This document shows, piece after piece, positions 19,315 through 35,428 of a stretch of 35,428 bases of DNA. Numbering within the stretch: position 1 is the first letter of the stretch; every line of letters starts with the position of its first letter. Origin of the DNA: Streptococcus oralis (GTDB lineage: Bacteria; Bacillota; Bacilli; Lactobacillales; Streptococcaceae); contig NZ_KQ970760.1 of NCBI RefSeq assembly GCF_001579175.1, positions 63,967-99,394 of the forward strand, given 5' to 3'. The translations under genes were made by a program, and so were the position numbers. Under the pieces are notes generated by a model that was not told the DNA's origin, did no database searches, and saw nothing but the letters and a program-made list of their open reading frames with translations.

Positions 19315-20418
19315 ATGTACGATTATCTTATCGTTGGTGCTGGTTTGTCTGGAGCAATCTTCGCACACGAAGCTACAAAACGCGGTAAAAAAGTTAAAGT
19401 GATTGACAAGCGTGATCACATCGGTGGAAATATCTACTGTGAAAATGTTGAGGGTATCAATGTCCACAAGTATGGTGCCCACATTTTTCATACTTCCAAT
19501 AAAAAAGTATGGGACTATGTTAACCAATTCGCTGAGTTTAATAACTATATCAACTCGCCAGTGGCTAACTACAAGGGGAGTCTTTACAATCTTCCTTTCA
19601 ATATGAATACCTTCTACGCTATGTGGGGAACTAAGACACCACAAGAAGTCAAGAACAAGATTGCCCAGCAAACAGCTGATATGAAAGATGTTGAGCCCAA
19701 GAACTTGGAAGAACAAGCCATCAAGTTGATTGGTCCAGATATCTATGAAAAGTTGATCAAGGGCTATACTGAAAAACAATGGGGACGTTCTGCAACAGAC
19801 CTTCCTCCATTTATCATCAAGCGCCTCCCAGTGCGTTTGACCTTTGATAACAACTACTTTAACGACCGTTACCAAGGTATTCCAATCGGTGGCTATAACG
19901 TCATCATTGAAAACATGCTTGGCGATGTAGAAGTAGAGCTTGGTGTTGATTTCTTTGCCAATCGTGAAGAGCTAGAAGCATCAGCTGAAAAAGTTGTCTT
20001 TACAGGGATGATTGACCAGTACTTTGACTACAAACACGGGGAGTTAGAATACCGTAGCCTTCGTTTTGAACATGAGATTCTGGACCAAGAAAACTATCAA
20101 GGAAATGCTGTGGTCAACTATACAGAACGTGAGATTCCTTATACTCGTATCATCGAGCACAAGCATTTCGAGTATGGTACTCAACCAAAGACGGTTATCA
20201 CTCGTGAGTATCCAGCTGATTGGAAACGTGGAGATGAGCCATATTATCCAATCAATGATGAGAGAAACAATGCCATGTTTGCTAAGTATCAAGAAGAAGC
20301 AGCCAAAAATGACAAGGTTATCTTCTGTGGTCGCTTGGCAGATTATAAATACTATGATATGCATGTAACTGTTGAACGTGCATTGGATGTGGTAGAGAAA
20401 GAACTAGGAAGTATCTAA
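19315..20418 (+). CDS. glf: UDP-galactopyranose mutase
   Basis: A 367-residue FAD enzyme that converts UDP-galactopyranose to UDP-galactofuranose. The N-terminal FAD-binding motif is YLIVGAGLSGAIFA (residues 4-17), followed by DKRDHIGGNIY. The conserved KYGAHIFHT and YTEKQWG segments, and a C-terminal GRLADYKYYDM that contacts FAD, are present. AAAAGGAG precedes the ATG at 19315. Length equals the family norm. Its codon use is less AT-rich than its neighbours, in line with a widely shared gene. It provides the donor for the galactofuranosyltransferase next door and predicts a Galf-containing capsule. Confidence 0.97.
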   Translation: MYDYLIVGAGLSGAIFAHEATKRGKKVKVIDKRDHIGGNIYCENVEGINVHKYGAHIFHTSNKKVWDYVNQFAEFNNYINSPVANYKGSLYNLPFNMNTFYAMWGTKTPQEVKNKIAQQTADMKDVEPKNLEEQAIKLIGPDIYEKLIKGYTEKQWGRSATDLPPFIIKRLPVRLTFDNNYFNDRYQGIPIGGYNVIIENMLGDVEVELGVDFFANREELEASAEKVVFTGMIDQYFDYKHGELEYRSLRFEHEILDQENYQGNAVVNYTEREIPYTRIIEHKHFEYGTQPKTVITREYPADWKRGDEPYYPINDERNNAMFAKYQEEAAKNDKVIFCGRLADYKYYDMHVTVERALDVVEKELGSI

Positions 20419-20445
20419 GAACATCACAGATAAAGGGGAGAAAAG

Positions 20446-21498
20446 GTGAAATATTATCTGAAGGATTCATTTCTGAGTAATGAATATGAAAAGAATGCAG
20501 GAAATAAGGCACGAAATGACGTGGAAGCTATTCTAGTCTCAGAGGGTTATAAAGGGTTGGAACTCAAGGTTGAGAATTGGTATAAGATGAATTTCTTTGA
20601 AGCTCAGCAACACAAATATCGTGCGCTCAAGTCTGTCTTTGATCAGTTGGGAGCTGGGGATGAATTGCTGATTCAGTTCCCGATTATCCACCATACATTT
20701 TTCATCTCACAACTCATTAAGCAGGCGCAAAATAGAGGAGTCAAATTCTATCTTGTGATCCATGATATTGAAACTTTGCGTCATGTAGGAAATTCAGCAG
20801 TGAAACTTCGTCATAAAGTGAGAAATTACTTCCAAGAGAAGGCAGCTCTTACATCAGTGGATGGCATTATCGTTCATAATGATATCATGAAAAATGCCTT
20901 GACAATTCAAGGCATACCATCAGATAAAATGGTTAGCTTGGAGATTTTTGACTATCTGATTCCGAACTTTGAGGAAAAAAGTGTTCCCCAAAAAGAAGAA
21001 GCGATTATCATAGCCGGAAATCTAATTCCAACAAAATCAGGCTATCTTTATAATTTGCCAGAACAGCCAGCCTATAATCTCTATGGAATGGGGTACGATG
21101 AAAGTCGTGCATTGAAAAACACGACCTACTTTGGTTCCTTTATGCCAGATGACCTCCCAAATGCTCTTCAAGGTAGTTTTGGTTTGGTGTGGGATGGTGA
21201 TAGTTCAGAAACTTGCCAAGGTTCTTTCGGAAATTACCTACGTATTAACAACTCCCACAAGGCTTCTCTTTATTTGGCTTCGGGCTTTCCTCTAGTGGTT
21301 TGGAAAGAGTCTGCCCTTGCGCATTTTGTGCTAGATAAGCAGTGTGGTATAGCGGTTGATTCTCTACATGACCTCCAAAAGGCACTAGACGATTTGACAG
21401 ATAAAGATTACATGGAACTGTCGGCTAATGCCAGACAAGTAGGAGCAGCGATTCGAAGTGGAGAATATCTGAAATCGGCCATTTCTAAATTGAAGTAA
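20446..21498 (+). CDS. Predicted galactofuranosyltransferase (Gtf3/WbbI-like glycosyltransferase)
   Basis: A 350-residue protein resembling streptococcal beta-1,6-galactofuranosyltransferases and the Gtf3 group: MKYYLKDSFLSNEYEKNAGN at the N-terminus, LIQFPIIHH, YLVIHDIE and a C-terminal half with LVWDGDSSETCQGSFGNYLR, which is typical of this family. The start is GTG at 20446 behind AGGGGAG (20434-20440). It lies 27 bases after glf, and the pairing of the two genes supports use of UDP-Galf. It is the last intact gene of the capsule operon. The acceptor and exact linkage are inferred only by family. Confidence 0.85.
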   Translation: MKYYLKDSFLSNEYEKNAGNKARNDVEAILVSEGYKGLELKVENWYKMNFFEAQQHKYRALKSVFDQLGAGDELLIQFPIIHHTFFISQLIKQAQNRGVKFYLVIHDIETLRHVGNSAVKLRHKVRNYFQEKAALTSVDGIIVHNDIMKNALTIQGIPSDKMVSLEIFDYLIPNFEEKSVPQKEEAIIIAGNLIPTKSGYLYNLPEQPAYNLYGMGYDESRALKNTTYFGSFMPDDLPNALQGSFGLVWDGDSSETCQGSFGNYLRINNSHKASLYLASGFPLVVWKESALAHFVLDKQCGIAVDSLHDLQKALDDLTDKDYMELSANARQVGAAIRSGEYLKSAISKLK

Positions 21499-21546
21499 GA
21501 ATTTGAAGCTACTTATTAATCAGTTCGTTAGAAAGATTACATCATT

Positions 21547-21841
<295 letters not shown>

Positions 21842-21850
21842 TCCGATACT

Positions 21851-21885
21851 AAAAATCAAGAGACCTCATGGTCTCTTGATTTTTG
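21851..21885. terminator. Bidirectional terminator between the cps remnant and rmlD
   Basis: A perfect 15-bp inverted repeat, AAAAATCAAGAGACC / GGTCTCTTGATTTTT, with a four-base loop. The A and T tails work in both directions. It sits between two converging units, the capsule operon end and rmlD on the minus strand. Confidence 0.9.
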
Positions 21886-21901
21886 TGTATGTCGTTATCT
21901 T

Positions 21902-22756
21902 TTATTTTCTTACTTCTTGTTTATAAAACTCTTTAAGGGTATCTTGCCAGGTTGGAATGACGAAACCTGTCGCCTTTGCTTTTGTCAAACTCATAGTTGA
22001 GTTGAGAGGTCGTTTGGCCTTGGCAGGAAACTTGCTGGAATCTACAGGGATTACTTCGACATCACTGTCTTTAAGAATCTCGACAGCAAAGTTATACCAA
22101 GTGGTGTCTTCAGCTGTGTCATTTGATAAGTGGTAGTAGCCATACTCTTTTTGATTATCAGTCAAGTAGGTCATAAATTCAGCCAAGGTTCGTGTCCAGG
22201 TTGGGCGGCCGTGTTGGTCGTTGACCACTGTGAGCGTTTTATGGGTTTTGGCTAGATTTTGCATGGTAAAAACAAAGTTCTTTCCATAATTTCCAAAGAC
22301 CCAAGCAGTACGGATGATGTAATGCTGTGACGTAAGGTTTTCAACGAGTTCTTCACCCATTCGTTTAGTACGTCCGTACTCTGTCTGCGGATCAGGTAGG
22401 TCATCGACTTCCCACTCTTGTCCGACTGGTTTCTTCCCATCAAAGACATAGTCTGTCGAGATATAGACAAGAGTAGCTCCGTATTTTTAAGAGGCCTTGG
22501 ATACATTTTCAGTTCCTATTACATTTATGGCAAAATCAAGCTCTTTTCCTTCATCTTCTGCTGCATCAACAGCTGTGTAGGCGGCGCAATGATAGACTAA
22601 GGTCGGCTTGACTTCAGCAAACACTTTCTCTACCATAGCGGAATTGGTAATATCCATTTCTGCTACATCGACTGCAACGTACTCTACATTGCGTTCATCT
22701 AGTAGATAACGTAGTTCGGTACCGAGTTGGCCATTAGCGCCTGTAATTAAAATCAT
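21902..22756 (-). pseudogene. rmlD: dTDP-4-dehydrorhamnose reductase RmlD with one internal stop
   Basis: On the minus strand the ATG at 22754-22756, behind AAGGAG (22763-22768), starts MILITGANGQLGTELRYLL, an NAD(P)-binding Rossmann start. The frame is open for 89 codons, hits TAA at 22487-22489, and continues in the same frame through KYGATLVYISTDYVFDG and YGRTK (the active-site YXXXK) to the stop at 21902-21904. The rebuilt length of 284 residues is normal for RmlD. The stop stands where Glu is expected (VSKASEKYGA), so one GAA to TAA change explains the break. Its orientation is opposite to the usual rmlACBD order. With the rml deletion next door, the local rhamnose pathway is dead. Confidence 0.88.
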
Positions 22757-22785
22757 CCTATTCTCCTTGTTATTTCTTTCCTTCA

Positions 22786-22794
22786 ATCATAGCA
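22786..22794 (-). promoter_or_regulatory. Extended -10 element of rmlD
   Basis: On the minus strand TGCTATGAT (22794-22786) forms an extended -10, about 30 bases before the rmlD start. I see no good -35. Confidence 0.4.
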
Positions 22795-22923
22795 AAAAAA
22801 CGCTAAAAAATCAGCTTTCGTATCCTGTTTGACGTTTAGACTGGATAAATCATCTGTCAAGTGATTAGGAAAACTAGGTAGGTTATTAAAAGATTTTTTG
22901 TCAGAATTTGCCGAATTAAATAA

Positions 22924-22938
22924 AAAATTCTGAAAATT
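22924..22938 (+). promoter_or_regulatory. CodY-box-like site upstream of aliA
   Basis: AAAATTCTGAAAATT matches the CodY consensus AATTTTCWGAAAATT at 13 of 15 positions and ends three bases before the aliA -35. This position fits repression by CodY when branched-chain amino acids and GTP are plentiful. Confidence 0.55.
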
Positions 22939-22941
22939 CTG

Positions 22942-22970
22942 TTGACATCTTTCTAAAAAGGGTCTATAAT
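22942..22970 (+). promoter_or_regulatory. aliA promoter (perfect consensus)
   Basis: TTGACA (22942-22947), a 17-base spacer and TATAAT (22965-22970): both hexamers are perfect. Confidence 0.9.
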
Positions 22971-22998
22971 GGATAAAAAGTTAAAGAGGAGAGAGATT

Positions 22999-24981
22999 AT
23001 GAAAAGTTCCAAACTACTTGCCCTTGCGGGGGTGACCTTGTTAGCAGCTGGTGTTTTAGCTGCATGTTCCGGAGGAGGTTCGGGTGCAAAAGCTGAGAAG
23101 ACATTTTCTTATATGTATGAAACAGACCCTGATAACCTGAACTATCTAACAACTGCTAAGGCAGCAACTTCAAATATTACCAGCAACGTCGTTGATGGTT
23201 TGCTAGAAAATGATCGCTACGGAAACTTTGTCCCATCTATGGCTGAGGATTGGTCGGTATCGAAGGATGGATTAACCTATACTTATACACTTCGTAAGGA
23301 TGCCAAATGGTATACTTCTGAAGGTGAAGAATATGCCCCTGTCAAAGCTCAGGATTTTGTGACAGGATTGAAATATGCAGCAGATAAAAAATCAGATGCT
23401 CTTTACCTTGTTCAAGAATCAATCAAAGGACTGGATGCCTATGTTAAAGGAGAAATCACAGACTTTTCTCAAGTAGGGATTAAGGCGCTTGATGATTACA
23501 CTGTTCAGTACACATTGAATAAACCAGAGAGTTTCTGGAATTCTAAGACAACCATGGGTGTGATGGCACCCGTTAATGAAGAATTCTTGAACTCTAAAGG
23601 AGATGATTTCGCAAAAGGGACAGATCCAAGCAGCATTCTCTACAATGGACCATTCTTGCTCAAATCAATCGTAGCAAAATCTTCTGTTGAGTTTGAAAAG
23701 AATCCAAACTACTGGGACAAGGATAATGTCCACCTTGATAAGGTGAAATTGTCATACTGGGATGGTCAAGATACCAACAAACCAGCTGAAAACTTTAAGG
23801 ATGGTAGCTTTACAATGGCACGCCTCCTTCCAACGAGTGCCAGCTACTCAGAAACTGAAAAAGCCTTTAAAGACAATATCGTTTACACGCCACAAGATTC
23901 AGCAACTTATTTGATCGGTACCAACATTGACCGTCAATCCTATAAATATACTTCTAAGACGACAGATGAGCAGAAGACATCGACTAAGAAAGCTCTTTTA
24001 AATAAGGACTTCCGTCAGGCCCTTGCCTTTGGTATCAATCGAACTGCCTATGCATCTCAAGTGAATGGGGAGAGTGGAGCAAGCAAGATTCTTCGTAATT
24101 TATTTGTACCACCAGCATTTGTCCAAGCTGATGGGAAAAACTTTGGCGAGTTAGTCAAGGAAAAATTGGTAACTTATGGAGATGAGTGGCAGAATGTTAA
24201 TTTAGATGATGCCCAAGATGGTTTTTACAATCCTGAAAAAGCCAAAGCAGAATTTGCCAAGGCTAAAACAGCTCTGCAAGCAGAAGGTGTACAATTCCCA
24301 ATCCACTTGGATATGCCAGTAGATCAAACCAACACAACAAAACTGCAACGGGTGCAATCAGTGAAACAATCATTGGAAGCAACCTTGGGAACAGATAATG
24401 TTGTGGTGGATATCCAACAACTGCAAAAAGATGAAGTATTGAACATTACTTACTTCGCAGAGTCTGCTGCAGGGGAAGATTGGGATATCTCGGATAATGT
24501 TGGCTGGTCTCCAGACTTTGCAGACCCATCTACCTACCTTGACATTATCAAGCCGTCTGTTGGAGAAAATACCAAGACCTACTTAGGATTTGACTCAGGA
24601 ACCAACAATGCAGCAGCCAAGCAAGTTGGTTTGGAAGACTACGAAAAAATGGTAGTCGAAGCTGGAGGCGAAGTTTCTGATGTTTCTAAACGTTACGAAA
24701 AGTATGCAGCAGCGCAAGCGTGGTTGACAGATAGTGCGTTGATCATCCCAACGACATCGCAAACTGGTCGTCCAATGTTGTCTAAGATGGTACCATTTAC
24801 TTTACCATTTGCTTACTCTGGAAACAAAGGTACGAGTGAAGCGCTCTTGTATAAATACCTCGAAGTCCAAGACAAGCCAGTAACGGTCGAAGAATACCAA
24901 AAAGCTCAAGAAAAATGGTTGAAAGAAAAAGAAGAGTCTAATAAAAAAGCTCAAGAAGATCTAGCAAACCATGTGAAATAG
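22999..24981 (+). CDS. aliA: Oligopeptide-binding lipoprotein AliA (SBP family 5)
   Basis: A 660-residue peptide-binding lipoprotein serving an Ami-type ABC transporter. I chose the ATG at 22999 since AAAGAGGAGAG lies just before it; an in-frame ATG at 22969 overlaps the -10 box. The lipoprotein signal peptide ends VLAAC with Cys23 lipidated, followed by a Gly/Ser linker. Body motifs shared with the two upstream paralogues include DGLLENDRYGN, MAEDWSVSKDG and SILYNGPFLL. Its place just after the capsule locus matches aliA of S. pneumoniae. It is a single-gene unit with its own promoter and terminator. The peptide preference cannot be read from sequence. Confidence 0.93.
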   Translation: MKSSKLLALAGVTLLAAGVLAACSGGGSGAKAEKTFSYMYETDPDNLNYLTTAKAATSNITSNVVDGLLENDRYGNFVPSMAEDWSVSKDGLTYTYTLRKDAKWYTSEGEEYAPVKAQDFVTGLKYAADKKSDALYLVQESIKGLDAYVKGEITDFSQVGIKALDDYTVQYTLNKPESFWNSKTTMGVMAPVNEEFLNSKGDDFAKGTDPSSILYNGPFLLKSIVAKSSVEFEKNPNYWDKDNVHLDKVKLSYWDGQDTNKPAENFKDGSFTMARLLPTSASYSETEKAFKDNIVYTPQDSATYLIGTNIDRQSYKYTSKTTDEQKTSTKKALLNKDFRQALAFGINRTAYASQVNGESGASKILRNLFVPPAFVQADGKNFGELVKEKLVTYGDEWQNVNLDDAQDGFYNPEKAKAEFAKAKTALQAEGVQFPIHLDMPVDQTNTTKLQRVQSVKQSLEATLGTDNVVVDIQQLQKDEVLNITYFAESAAGEDWDISDNVGWSPDFADPSTYLDIIKPSVGENTKTYLGFDSGTNNAAAKQVGLEDYEKMVVEAGGEVSDVSKRYEKYAAAQAWLTDSALIIPTTSQTGRPMLSKMVPFTLPFAYSGNKGTSEALLYKYLEVQDKPVTVEEYQKAQEKWLKEKEESNKKAQEDLANHVK

Positions 24982-24995
24982 CTTTTGCATGACCA

Positions 24996-25043
24996 AATAA
25001 AGGATTTAGTGTTAATAGGAACACTAAATCCTTTATTATTTTG
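24996..25043 (+). terminator. Terminator after aliA
   Basis: AATAAAGGATTTAGTGTT (24996-25013) and its perfect complement (25020-25037) make an 18-bp stem with a six-base loop, followed by a T-rich tail. Confidence 0.9.
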
Positions 25044-25119
25044 AGAAAGCAGTTTTTGGGGTGAGTTATCCTATTTTTTCAGAATAGAGAAAAAATTCTT
25101 CATTTTTACATTTTTCCTA

Positions 25120-25148
25120 TTGCTTTCTTTTTAATTATTTGCTATATT
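25120..25148 (+). promoter_or_regulatory. Promoter of the giant surface enzyme
   Basis: TTGCTT (25120-25125), a 17-base spacer and TATATT (25143-25148). Transcription would start near 25155 and leave a leader of about 110 bases that contains the cre-like site. Confidence 0.55.
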
Positions 25149-25223
25149 AAAAGTACAATTATTTTTTATTTATGGCGGTTAAGCAGTGCACTTTCGGAGG
25201 AAGGAGTATTTTTTAAAAAAGAA

Positions 25224-25238
25224 ATGTAAACGCTTACC
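25224..25238 (+). promoter_or_regulatory. cre-like operator in the leader of the giant surface enzyme
   Basis: ATGTAAACGCTTACC matches the cre consensus at nearly every core position (TGTAAACGCTTAC). It lies downstream of the predicted transcription start, where CcpA bound to DNA would block elongation. This fits glucose repression of a glycan-scavenging enzyme. Confidence 0.65.
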
Positions 25239-25257
25239 GGAAAATGAAAGGATTTAG

Positions 25258-35428
<10,171 letters not shown>

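Noticed and set aside
19291-19875. 194-codon open frame on the minus strand
   Set aside because: It is antisense to glf, whose motifs are clear on the plus strand; no family features or start signals.
25195-25229. GGAGGAAGGAG followed by ATG-TAA as a minimal start-stop element
   Set aside because: The distance from the purine run to the ATG is about 18 bases, too long for a normal start, and the ATGTAA is part of the cre-like palindrome.

Overview
The window looks like the capsule (cps) locus of a mitis-group Streptococcus such as S. mitis, S. oralis, S. infantis or a close relative of S. pneumoniae. Several things point there: the dexB ... wzg-wzh-wzd-wze ... aliA framework that brackets pneumococcal capsule loci, YSIRK-type surface protein export, Ali/Ami-type oligopeptide-binding lipoproteins, and Wzy-dependent capsule genes. 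The species cannot be fixed from sequence reading alone.

Layout. At 1-707 (minus) lies the N-terminal part of a DUF1846 protein. dexB (860-2470) follows, under a promoter overlapped by a cre-like site. Two oligopeptide-binding lipoprotein genes of the AliB/AliC/AliD type (2639-4606, 4762-6720) sit between dexB and the capsule operon, each with its own promoter and terminator. The capsule operon starts at a strong extended -10 promoter near 6853-6882. It runs through the conserved regulatory and processing genes wzg, wzh, wzd and wze (6914-10495). Next come a short-form initial sugar transferase (10550-11185), a strong hairpin inside the operon (11221-11278), a DUF4422 glycosyltransferase, the polymerase Wzy, a LicD-family phosphotransferase, a GT4 transferase, a decayed GT2 gene, an intact GT2 gene, a 31-codon ORF overlapping the next start, the flippase Wzx, an acyltransferase broken by two compensating indels, UDP-galactopyranose mutase (glf) and a predicted galactofuranosyltransferase (to 21498).

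The 3' end of the locus is a graveyard of the dTDP-rhamnose pathway. An rmlA start is fused by deletion to the rmlB end (21547-21841), and rmlD is on the opposite strand with one nonsense codon (21902-22756). The capsule therefore probably contains galactofuranose and perhaps phosphocholine, and any rhamnose would need rml genes elsewhere. aliA (22999-24981) follows, with a consensus promoter and a CodY-like box.

The last 10 kb (25264 to the window end) is one uninterrupted reading frame of more than 3388 codons. It encodes a secreted giant with, in order, a YSIRK signal peptide, a trypsin/V8-like serine protease domain with an intact His-Asp-Ser triad, a GH101 endo-alpha-N-acetylgalactosaminidase, a discoidin/CBM32-like module, a GH84 beta-N-acetylglucosaminidase, and several more discoidin/CBM32-like segments. 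It continues past the window edge. The combination suggests one polypeptide that could cut both the protein and glycan parts of mucin-type glycoproteins, and it is the most striking feature here.
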